A DNA stretch of 5,349 nt from DASPWW01 sp963841715. Lineage in GTDB: Bacteria; Actinomycetota; Thermoleophilia; Solirubrobacterales; 70-9. Below, piece by piece: positions 1-5,349 of this stretch. The stretch is taken from NCBI GenBank assembly GCA_963841715.1, contig CAWJDP010000006.1:1-5349 (forward strand), read 5' to 3'. How positions within the stretch are numbered: the stretch's first letter is position 1; the number at the start of each line of letters is the position of its first letter. The notes below the pieces were generated by a model. The model was not told where the DNA came from and did not search any database. It worked only from the letters and a program-made list of their open reading frames with translations. Position numbers and translations under genes: made by a program.

Positions 1-12
1 GACGAGAAGTGG

Positions 13-645
13 CTACCGGCCCCCGGGCCGACTGCGCCAGAACGTCGTCTTGGCGCGGGCGCCAGGCCAGTCGAGCTCGAGGTGGATGTGGTTGCGGTGC
101 GCCTGCGTGGAGTCGAGGTGGCGGCGGAGGTGCCCGTTCGGCTTGAAGCAGTAGGAGTACCGCCCGAGCCCGTGCATGCCGGCAAACCAGTCATGGCAGT
201 TGAAGATCAGGCCCTGCACGCCCATGCGCCGCGCGAGCGCGGCGTTGTTGCCGCGCATGTCGGTGGCCAGCAGGGTGTGGATCAGGTTCATAGCCGCCCG
301 GCGGTCCTTGGGCGCCGCCTTGTCGAGATGCCAGTCGATCGCGCGGTTCTCCGAGTGCAGGCTCTGGTGGCCGCCGGGGAGCTTGTGGCAGTTGTGGATG
401 CCCCATGACTCCCCGCGGACATTGCGCTCGAGCCAGTGTTCGAACGCGATCATGCCCGCCGGCACCCGGCTCGTGCCGCGGCATCGCCGCGCGTAGTCGT
501 AGCGGAAGTCCTCGATCGGCTTGCCGAGCAGCCGAGGGTCGTTGGCCGGATTCTGGCTCGGCCTGATGCTGGCCCCCACGGTCGCCGCGGCCACGACCGC
601 CAACGCCACGACCGCCACCGCCGCTGCCGCTCTCGCGAGTCTCAT
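13..645 (-). CDS. Exported LAS/M15-like zinc peptidase-family protein
   Basis: This 210-residue protein is probably exported and may cleave peptidoglycan peptides or a related wall substrate. Residues 1-25 look like a signal peptide: Arg at 2 and 5, a long Ala/Val core, and a plausible cleavage site after VGA. The mature part carries the two signatures of the LAS metallopeptidase fold (M15 D-Ala-D-Ala peptidases, MepA, hedgehog-like). The first is S95-x-H97-x-x-N-x-A-x-D104, matching SxHxxGxAxD except that Asn replaces the usual Gly. The second is H186-I-H188 inside HRNHIHLEL. H97, D104 and H188 (or H186) are the expected zinc ligands. Four cysteines (55, 86, 150, 166) could form two disulfides outside the cell. 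The gene lies 34 bases after the MMPL transporter on the same strand, so it is probably its operon partner. No clear Shine-Dalgarno precedes the ATG, which is chosen because the signal peptide starts there. The family call is fairly firm; activity and substrate are inferred. Confidence 0.8.
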   Translation of the reverse strand: MRLARAAAAVAVVALAVVAAATVGASIRPSQNPANDPRLLGKPIEDFRYDYARRCRGTSRVPAGMIAFEHWLERNVRGESWGIHNCHKLPGGHQSLHSENRAIDWHLDKAAPKDRRAAMNLIHTLLATDMRGNNAALARRMGVQGLIFNCHDWFAGMHGLGRYSYCFKPNGHLRRHLDSTQAHRNHIHLELDWPGARAKTTFWRSRPGGR

Positions 646-679
646 CGAGCGCGGAGATCGGCGACTCGCATGGGCGCTT

Positions 680-2824
680 TCAGCCCTCCGCGAGCCCGAC
701 TCGGGCGTGCAGGCGCCGCAGCGGGCGGGGCGCCCACCAGTTCCACTTGCCGAGGAGCTCCATCAGCGAGGGGACCAGCAGCGCACGGATGATTGAGGCG
801 TCGATCAGTACCGCAAGTGCGGTCCCGACCCCGTTCTCCTTGATGAAGATGATCTGCGACGTCGCGAAGGCGCCGATCGCGATCGCGAACAGCAGAGCAG
901 CCGCGGTGACGATACGTCCGGTGCGCTCGAGGCCGATCGCCACACTCTCTGAGTCCGAGGCGCCGTCGTCGCGGGCCTCCTTGATTCGCGACAGTAGGAA
1001 GACGGCGTAGTCGGTCGAGAGGCCGAAGGCGACGGCAAAGATCAGGATCGGCATCGTCTGCTCGAGCGCCCCCTGGCCGGAGTAGCCGAGCAGGCCCTCG
1101 AAGTTGCCGTCCTGGAAGATGAGGACCAGGATCCCGAACACGGCGCAGAGGTTGAGCACGTTCATCAAAAGCGCCTTGACCGGCAGCACGACCGAGCCCG
1201 TCATCAGGAAGAGGATCACGAGCGTCGCGATGACGACGATCGCGAGGGCGATCGGCAGGTGCTGTTCGAGGCTCGACTGGAAGTCGACGAAGTGGGCGCT
1301 CGCCCCGGTGACCAGGACCGTCGAGCCCGCGGGGTCCGGAAGGTCGCGGATGCGCGTCACCGCGTCCTTGCTGCGCTGGGCGATGAACGGCGAGGTCGAC
1401 ACCGCGTCGACGATCGTCACGCCGCCGTTCAGCCGCCGGGCCGGCTCCACGGCCGCCACGCCTTGCATGTCGTGAAGCTCCGACTGGACCTTGGTCGCGG
1501 CGCGCTCGCCGCCGCCGTCGACGACCACCTGGATCGGCGTGTCGTGGAAGGGGGGGAAGTTGGCCCGCAGCGAATTGTCGACCTGCCGGGCGCTTGCGCT
1601 CTCGGGCAGCACCTGCGGATCGACCGAGGTGAACTTGATCTGCAGGAACGGGATACCGAGCGCGATCAGAAGCGCCGCGCTGCCGGCCGCGACCGGGCCG
1701 GGACGCCGCATGACGAAGCGTGAGAGGCGGTACCAGAACCCCTCCTGCATCGCTCGCGCGTCGCGGTCGGCGCGCCGGCGCAGAAATGCCGGAGCCCCGG
1801 CATTGACGCGCGGTCCCAGAAGGCTCAGGACGGCGGGGAGGACGACGAGCGCGACGAGCGCGGCGAACAGGGCCACCGCCGCGCCGCCGATGCCCATCGA
1901 ATAGAGGAAGCGCTGCGGGAAGACGGTGAGGGAGGCGAGGGCGGCGGCGACCGTGAGGGAGGAGAAGAGCACCGTTCGCCCGGCGGTTCGCAGGGTCATG
2001 CGAAGCGCCTCCCAGCGCTGGGTTCGGCTGGCCTCGGCGTGGGCGTTGTCGACCCCGCGCCGCGCGAGCTCCTCCCTGTAGCGCGAGACGATGAAGAGGC
2101 TGTAGTCGATCGCCAGCCCGAGGCCGAGGCCCGTCGTGAGGTTGAGCGCGAAGATCGAGATCGATCCGAACTCGCTGGCGATCCGCAGGATGAGGAAGGT
2201 GCCAACGATCGCGAGCCCGCCGACGAGGAGAGGCAGGAGGGCGGCGACGGCGCTGCGGAAGAAGAGCAGCGAGAGCAGGAAGAGCAGCGGGAACGCGAGG
2301 ATCTCGGCTCGGCGCAGGTCCGACTCCGTCTGCGCGTTGACCTGCTTCTGGGCGACCGAGTAGCCGCCGACCGTGATGCCGGGCTTCCCGGTGAGCCGGT
2401 CGGTGATCGCGTCCGCCGCGTCCTGGCGCTGCTTGTCATCGGTGGGCCGCAGCGCCACCGCCACGTAGGTCTGGCGACGGTCGCGCGAGGTGAACTGGCG
2501 CGCTCCGGTGTCGTAATAACCGGTGACGCTCGCGACGTCGTGACGGGCGCGAAGCCAGCGCTCGGTGCGCTCGACGCGCGCCTTCTGCGCCGGCGATGAG
2601 ACGCGTCCCTTGAAGAGAACGACGACCGAGGTGTCGCGGAACCCCTTCGACTCGACCAGCTTGTCGGCCCGAACGCTCTGGGTGGCCGGGTCGTCGTTTC
2701 CGTAGGGGGCGAGGTGCTTGGCGACCGTGCCGCCGAACGCGATCGCGAGCGCGAAGAAGACCACCGCCCCGACCCCCACGAAGCGCCGCCGGCGGTAGAC
2801 GAAGCGGGCGAGGGCGTCGAACAT
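680..2824 (-). CDS. MMPL-family RND transporter
   Basis: This 714-residue inner-membrane transporter belongs to the MmpL/RND superfamily, whose members use proton motive force to move lipids or hydrophobic compounds outward. The two-fold repeat is visible. The first half has a helix at about 16-34, an extracytoplasmic loop at about 35-171 and helices at about 172-190, 195-214, 222-246, 283-303 and 309-336. The second half has a helix at about 376-396, a loop at about 398-521 and helices at about 522-542, 545-569, 588-611, 637-658 and 664-688. Both Asp-Tyr pairs of the proton relay are present: D240-Y241 in GLAIDYSLFIVSRYREE and D605-Y606 in FGLSTDYAVFLLSRIKE. The reading frame extends to 2902, but the ATG at 2822-2824 is preferred: it has AGGAG nine bases upstream, it overlaps the padR-type stop as TGATG, and MFDALARFVYRRRR is a typical MMPL N-terminus. 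The upstream 26 residues are Arg-rich and lie over the repressor gene. The substrate cannot be read from sequence; drug efflux and lipid export are both possible. Confidence 0.93.
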   Translation of the reverse strand: MFDALARFVYRRRRFVGVGAVVFFALAIAFGGTVAKHLAPYGNDDPATQSVRADKLVESKGFRDTSVVVLFKGRVSSPAQKARVERTERWLRARHDVASVTGYYDTGARQFTSRDRRQTYVAVALRPTDDKQRQDAADAITDRLTGKPGITVGGYSVAQKQVNAQTESDLRRAEILAFPLLFLLSLLFFRSAVAALLPLLVGGLAIVGTFLILRIASEFGSISIFALNLTTGLGLGLAIDYSLFIVSRYREELARRGVDNAHAEASRTQRWEALRMTLRTAGRTVLFSSLTVAAALASLTVFPQRFLYSMGIGGAAVALFAALVALVVLPAVLSLLGPRVNAGAPAFLRRRADRDARAMQEGFWYRLSRFVMRRPGPVAAGSAALLIALGIPFLQIKFTSVDPQVLPESASARQVDNSLRANFPPFHDTPIQVVVDGGGERAATKVQSELHDMQGVAAVEPARRLNGGVTIVDAVSTSPFIAQRSKDAVTRIRDLPDPAGSTVLVTGASAHFVDFQSSLEQHLPIALAIVVIATLVILFLMTGSVVLPVKALLMNVLNLCAVFGILVLIFQDGNFEGLLGYSGQGALEQTMPILIFAVAFGLSTDYAVFLLSRIKEARDDGASDSESVAIGLERTGRIVTAAALLFAIAIGAFATSQIIFIKENGVGTALAVLIDASIIRALLVPSLMELLGKWNWWAPRPLRRLHARVGLAEG

Positions 2825-3366
2825 CAGGCGGCGCTCCTGGAGTCCTCGGCGGCCAGCTCGCGCACCGTGCGCTCGCACCAATCGGCCATCCACTGGTTGC
2901 ACTCGATTCCGTAGCGGCAGACGATCATCGGGAAGCCGTTCGCATGTTCGCCGGCGGCCGACTCGATCGCCTTCAGCGCCTCGACGCGCTCGAGGTGATG
3001 GCGGCGCTTCGCCTCCAGCGTCGCGGCCGCCGATTCGCCCCCGGTTGCGTCGGCGAAGAACAGCTTCAGCAGGCCCTCGTCGCGCATCTCCAAGACGTCA
3101 GGGTCAACTGCGAGCCACTCGCGCAGGCGCTTGCGACCCGCCCCCGTGAGCGAGTAGACGGTTCGCCGCCGCCCTCCCGCCGGCTTCGACTCACCGCTGA
3201 TCAGCCCGGCTTCGGCGAGCTTGCGGAGCTCGGGGTAGATCTGGCCGTAGCTGGCGGCCCAGAAGAATCGAACCGCGCGGTCGACGAACGCCTTGATCTC
3301 GTAGCCCGACTTAGGGCCGAGCGAAAGGAGGCCGAGGATGACGTAGGCCGTCGGCGAGAGATCCAT
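2824..3366 (-). CDS. PadR-family transcriptional regulator
   Basis: This 180-residue cytoplasmic DNA-binding protein has the standard two-domain PadR layout. Residues about 6-85 form the winged helix: AYVILGLLSLGPKSGYEIK begins the domain, then ASYGQIYPELRKLAEAGLI is the recognition region, and the GGRRRTVYSLT stretch is the wing. Residues about 92-170 form the helical C-terminal domain (Vir_act_alpha_C type), opening with RDEGLLKLFFA and continuing as a charged helix that should mediate dimerisation. Length is normal for the two-domain PadR subfamily. PadR proteins usually repress their own operon and a neighbouring efflux or stress gene and release DNA when a ligand binds. Here the stop codon shares one base with the start of the MMPL transporter, so that gene is the obvious target. 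The ATG at 3364-3366 starts exactly where PadR homologues begin (MDLSPTAYVILGLL), although it lacks a good Shine-Dalgarno. The family is clear; the ligand is unknown. Confidence 0.93.
   Translation of the reverse strand: MDLSPTAYVILGLLSLGPKSGYEIKAFVDRAVRFFWAASYGQIYPELRKLAEAGLISGESKPAGGRRRTVYSLTGAGRKRLREWLAVDPDVLEMRDEGLLKLFFADATGGESAAATLEAKRRHHLERVEALKAIESAAGEHANGFPMIVCRYGIECNQWMADWCERTVRELAAEDSRSAA
2834..2838 (-). promoter_or_regulatory. Ribosome binding site deciding the MMPL start
   Basis: On the minus strand AGGAG stands nine bases before the ATG at 2824-2822, inside the last codons of the PadR gene. It is the only clear Shine-Dalgarno at any gene start in the window. It supports the internal ATG over the longer reading frame that opens at 2902, and together with the TGATG stop/start overlap it indicates translational coupling of transporter to repressor. 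Confidence 0.7.
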
Positions 3367-3384
3367 ACCCGGGGGAAACGTATC

Positions 3385-3400
3385 ACTGAGATATATCGGT
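3385..3400. promoter_or_regulatory. Possible PadR operator, AT-rich imperfect inverted repeat
   Basis: ACTGAGATATATCGGT pairs at six of eight positions around a centre between 3392 and 3393, and it contains the perfect 8-base palindrome GATATATC (3390-3397). It lies 18 bases upstream of the PadR start codon, in the most AT-rich stretch of a very GC-rich window (7 G/C in the 24 bases 3381-3404). PadR proteins commonly bind short AT-rich inverted repeats in their own promoters, so autorepression here is plausible. The same AT-rich bases could simply be the promoter -10 region. Confidence 0.35.
3390..3395 (-). promoter_or_regulatory. Candidate -10 element for the PadR-MMPL operon
   Basis: On the minus strand, 3395 to 3390 reads TATATC, four of six matches to TATAAT, and would place the transcript start near 3383, about 17 bases before the PadR ATG. 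No good -35 is present at 16-18 bases spacing; that position is taken by the CRP-like palindrome. The element lies inside the possible PadR operator, which would suit steric autorepression. This is a weak call. Confidence 0.25.
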
Positions 3401-3403
3401 AAA

Positions 3404-3419
3404 TGTGATCCTGATCACA
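3404..3419. promoter_or_regulatory. CRP/FNR-type operator (perfect palindrome)
   Basis: TGTGATCCTGATCACA is a perfect inverted repeat of two 7-base arms around a CT centre. It fits TGTGA-N6-TCACA, the consensus for CRP/FNR-superfamily regulators, including the actinobacterial GlxR and Crp proteins; the preceding AAA (3401-3403) also matches the extended E. coli CRP consensus. It sits 30 bases before the channel GTG and 37 bases before the PadR start, so it could act on either promoter. The regulator itself is not in the window, and binding is inferred from the motif only. Confidence 0.65.
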
Positions 3420-3440
3420 GACCGCCGACGCGCATATCCT
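3412..3440 (+). promoter_or_regulatory. Candidate promoter for the channel gene
   Basis: A TATCCT hexamer at 3435-3440 matches four of six bases of the -10 consensus TATAAT. A poor -35 (TGATCA, 3412-3417) stands 17 bases ahead of it, inside the CRP-like palindrome. Transcription would begin at about 3446-3449, on or next to the GTG start codon. A weak -35 covered by an activator site is a common arrangement at activator-dependent promoters, but a factor bound there could also block RNA polymerase. The hexamer matches are weak. Confidence 0.3.
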
Positions 3441-3448
3441 GCGGCGCC

Positions 3449-5332
3449 GTGAGGCCGACGCTCCGCCAGCGCCTGCGCTACGCGTTCGACAACACGATGG
3501 CGCGGGGCACGCCGGCCCTCGTCGGCTACCTCGCGCTCGCGACCGCTGCGTTGATCGGGGTCGGCGCCCTGGCGGTGCTGCTGGGAGGGTTCACGCCCCC
3601 GAGCGGCCGCCACAGCATCGTCGGATCGTTCTTCACCACCCTCACCCACGCGATCGATCCGGGCACGCTCGCCAACGACACCGCACGCTGGCCGTTCCTG
3701 CTCGCGATGCTGCTGGTGACGATCGGTGGGCTCTTCGTCTTCAGCGCGCTGATCGGCGTGCTCGCGGCGGGGCTCGAGGGCCGTCTCTCCGAGCTCCGCA
3801 AGGGCCGCTCGCTCGTCCTCGAGCGCGGCCACACCCTGATCCTGGGCTGGTCGGAACAGGTTTTCACGATCCTCGCCGAGCTCGCCGAGGCGAAGGCGAG
3901 CGAGGAGCACCCCTCGGCCGTGATCCTCGCCGACGAGGACAAGGTCGAGATGGAGGATGGAATCCGCGCCCGGCTCGGGGGCCGCACGAACCTCCGGATC
4001 GTGTGCCGGAGCGGCAGCCCCATCGACCTCGCGGACCTCGAGATAGTGAGCCCGCGGGAGGCGCGCTCGATCATCGTTCTCGGTCCCGACGGCCCGGATC
4101 CCGACGCGGACGTCATCAAGACGGTCCTCGCGCTCACCCGGGCCGAGGCTCATCTCGAGACGCGGTACCAGATCGTCGGCGAGATCGAGGATCCCGCCAA
4201 CCTCGACACGGCCCGGCTCGTCGGCGGCACCGAGGCGGTCTTCGTCGACAAGAGCGAAACGATCTCGCGGCTGATCGTGCAGGCCGCCCGCCAGTCGGGC
4301 GTGTCGGCTGTGATGAGCGACCTGCTCGACTTCGAGGGCGACGAGCTCTACTTCCGTGACGACGAGAGCCTCACGGGGAAGACGTTCGCGGACGCCGTCG
4401 CCGCATACGAGACGTGCTCCGTGATCGGGCTCGTGGACCCCTCCGACCGAGTCGAGCTCAACCCGCCGGCCGATCGCGAGATCGCTGCCGGCACCCGGGT
4501 CATCGCGATCGCGGAGGACGATGCCACGCTGGCGACGGCGCCGCCCAGCGAGGCCGAGGTCGACGTGGCTGCGATCCGCGAGGAGGCCGCGCCGGCCGCG
4601 CGTCCAGAGCGCACGATGATCCTCGGCTGGAACTCTCGCGGGCCCTCGGTGGTGCGCGAGCTCGACGAGTATCTGCACCCCGGCTCGCGGGTCGAGGTGG
4701 TGGCCGACGTCGACGGGGTCGCCGCCTCGCTCGACGGCGCGCCGTCGGAGCTCGTGAACTGCGAGCTCGAGGTCCGCCGGGCGAGCACGACCGACCGCCG
4801 GGTGCTCGACTCCCTGCGCGCGCCCGAATGCGACCGGGTGATCGTCCTCTGCTACTCAGACGATCTCGAATCGGGCCGCGCCGACGCACGAACGCTCGTC
4901 ACCCTCCTTCACCTCCGCGATATCTGCGACCGCGCCGGGGCGACACCCGCGATCGTCAGCGAGATGCTCGACGACCGAAACCGCGAGCTCGCCGAGACGG
5001 CGAGGATCGATGACGTGATCGTGAGCGACCGCCTCGTCAGCCTGATGCTGGCCCAGTTCTCCGAGAACGTCCACCTCCGCGAGGTCTTCGCCGACCTGCT
5101 CGACGCCGAGGGATCCGAGCTCTACCTGAAGCCGGCCGAGCGCTACCTGACGGGCCGAGAGGTCACCTTCGCCACGGCGGTTGCGTCCGCGCTCCGCCGT
5201 CGCGAGGTTGCGATCGGCTACCGCTCGGCGCGAGGGTCCGATGGCCGCTCGAGGGTGCGGCTCAACCCACCGAAGTCGGAGACCCTCGTCGCCGAGCCCG
5301 GCGCCGCCCTCATCGTCCTCGCCGAGGACTGA
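3449..5332 (+). CDS. CASTOR/POLLUX-type putative ion channel with tandem RCK modules
   Basis: This 627-residue membrane protein resembles the bacterial relatives of plant CASTOR/POLLUX (DMI1) channels, often labelled TrkA-like or NAD-binding proteins. The N-terminus RYAFDNTMARGTPAL leads into helix 1 (about 22-47). A re-entrant pore segment follows at about 56-75 (SFFTTLTHAIDPGT), then helix 2 (about 81-108). The cytoplasmic part holds two RCK-like modules. The first, about 127-357, starts with HTLILGWSEQVFTILAEL; the second, about 388-627, starts with RTMILGWNSRGPSVVREL. Each ends in a TrkA-C-like segment: ELYFRDDESLTGKTF with VELNPP, and ELYLKPAERYLTGREVTF with VRLNPP. Such modules assemble into a gating ring that binds Ca2+ or nucleotides in characterised relatives; ligand and ion selectivity here are unknown. 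GTG at 3449 is chosen because the conserved N-terminal motif follows directly; the ATG at 3497 would remove part of it. No Shine-Dalgarno is visible. The gene is divergent from the PadR cluster and probably monocistronic as far as the window shows. Confidence 0.88.
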   Translation: MRPTLRQRLRYAFDNTMARGTPALVGYLALATAALIGVGALAVLLGGFTPPSGRHSIVGSFFTTLTHAIDPGTLANDTARWPFLLAMLLVTIGGLFVFSALIGVLAAGLEGRLSELRKGRSLVLERGHTLILGWSEQVFTILAELAEAKASEEHPSAVILADEDKVEMEDGIRARLGGRTNLRIVCRSGSPIDLADLEIVSPREARSIIVLGPDGPDPDADVIKTVLALTRAEAHLETRYQIVGEIEDPANLDTARLVGGTEAVFVDKSETISRLIVQAARQSGVSAVMSDLLDFEGDELYFRDDESLTGKTFADAVAAYETCSVIGLVDPSDRVELNPPADREIAAGTRVIAIAEDDATLATAPPSEAEVDVAAIREEAAPAARPERTMILGWNSRGPSVVRELDEYLHPGSRVEVVADVDGVAASLDGAPSELVNCELEVRRASTTDRRVLDSLRAPECDRVIVLCYSDDLESGRADARTLVTLLHLRDICDRAGATPAIVSEMLDDRNRELAETARIDDVIVSDRLVSLMLAQFSENVHLREVFADLLDAEGSELYLKPAERYLTGREVTFATAVASALRRREVAIGYRSARGSDGRSRVRLNPPKSETLVAEPGAALIVLAED

Positions 5333-5347
5333 TCAGCGGGGCTGGTC
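5331..5347 (+). terminator. Possible short hairpin at the channel gene stop
   Basis: GATCAGC (5331-5337) can pair with GCTGGTC (5341-5347), seven pairs with one G-U wobble, across a GGG loop. It overlaps the TGA stop of the channel gene. The window ends two bases later, so a following T-run or longer stem cannot be judged. It could be part of an intrinsic terminator or chance in GC-rich DNA. Confidence 0.2.
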
Positions 5348-5349
5348 CC

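Noticed and set aside
1..12. Terminator after the peptidase-like gene
   Set aside because: Only 12 bases lie beyond the stop codon at the window edge, too few to judge any hairpin.
876..895. GCGATCGC-like palindromes resembling the cyanobacterial HIP1 repeat
   Set aside because: They occur in frame within Ile/Ala codons (ATC, GCG) of coding sequence and are not spaced or enriched like HIP1; GC-rich codon use explains them.
2039..2599. A 186-residue plus-strand frame opposite the MMPL gene
   Set aside because: It is a charged, repetitive Arg/Glu/Asp translation typical of the antisense strand of a high-GC gene, with no recognisable fold or ribosome site. The MMPL frame explains the region.
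2825..2902. N-terminal 26-residue extension of the MMPL protein
   Set aside because: It overlaps the PadR coding sequence, is Arg-rich and unlike MMPL N-termini, and the internal ATG has AGGAG and the TGATG overlap.
3383..4678. A 431-residue open frame antisense to the channel gene
   Set aside because: Its product is low-complexity and rich in Arg, Glu, Ala and Gly, with no domain or membrane pattern. It mirrors the GC-biased third positions of the channel gene, whose protein is clearly conserved, and it runs through the divergent promoter.
1..5349. Mobile elements, CRISPR arrays, tRNA or rRNA genes
   Set aside because: I found no transposase or integrase-like protein, no terminal inverted repeats, no regularly spaced repeats and no tRNA-like cloverleaf or rRNA segment on either strand by eye.

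Overview
The window is about 70% GC and codes densely on both strands. Codons favour G or C at the third position, and the intergenic gaps are short. Protein content (an MMPL-type RND transporter, a two-domain PadR regulator and a CASTOR/POLLUX-type channel beginning with an RYAFDNTMARGTPAL-like motif) fits a high-GC actinobacterium. Thermoleophilia/Solirubrobacterales is my best guess, but this is inference from style and cannot be proved from the window. Four protein genes are supported. There are no RNA genes, CRISPR arrays or insertion sequences, and no gene-free stretch longer than about 85 bases.

Left part (13-3366, minus strand): a three-gene cluster that reads, in transcription order, PadR-family repressor (3366-2824), MMPL-family RND transporter (2824-680), and a small exported LAS/M15-type zinc peptidase-like protein (645-13). 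The repressor stop and the transporter start share one base (TGATG), and an AGGAG ribosome site lies inside the end of the repressor gene, so the two are almost certainly translationally coupled. The peptidase-like gene follows after 34 bases. The simplest reading is a self-regulated envelope module: a repressor senses a compound or envelope state and controls an exporter of lipids or hydrophobic molecules plus an exported putative cell-wall hydrolase.

Right part (3449-5332, plus strand): a divergent gene for a 627-residue membrane protein with two transmembrane helices, a non-canonical pore loop and two tandem RCK (TrkA-N/C-like) modules. It belongs to the CASTOR/POLLUX-type putative ion channels of bacteria.

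The 82-base divergent gap (3367-3448) is the most informative non-coding stretch. It holds a perfect 16-base palindrome, TGTGATCCTGATCACA, which matches the CRP/FNR-superfamily consensus TGTGA-N6-TCACA, beside an AT-rich imperfect inverted repeat that could be the PadR operator. Neither divergent gene has a convincing Shine-Dalgarno sequence. The spacing of a possible -10 element ahead of the channel gene suggests a leaderless or nearly leaderless mRNA. I see no wholly new system. The regulatory gap and the repressor-transporter-peptidase cluster are the parts most worth a second look.
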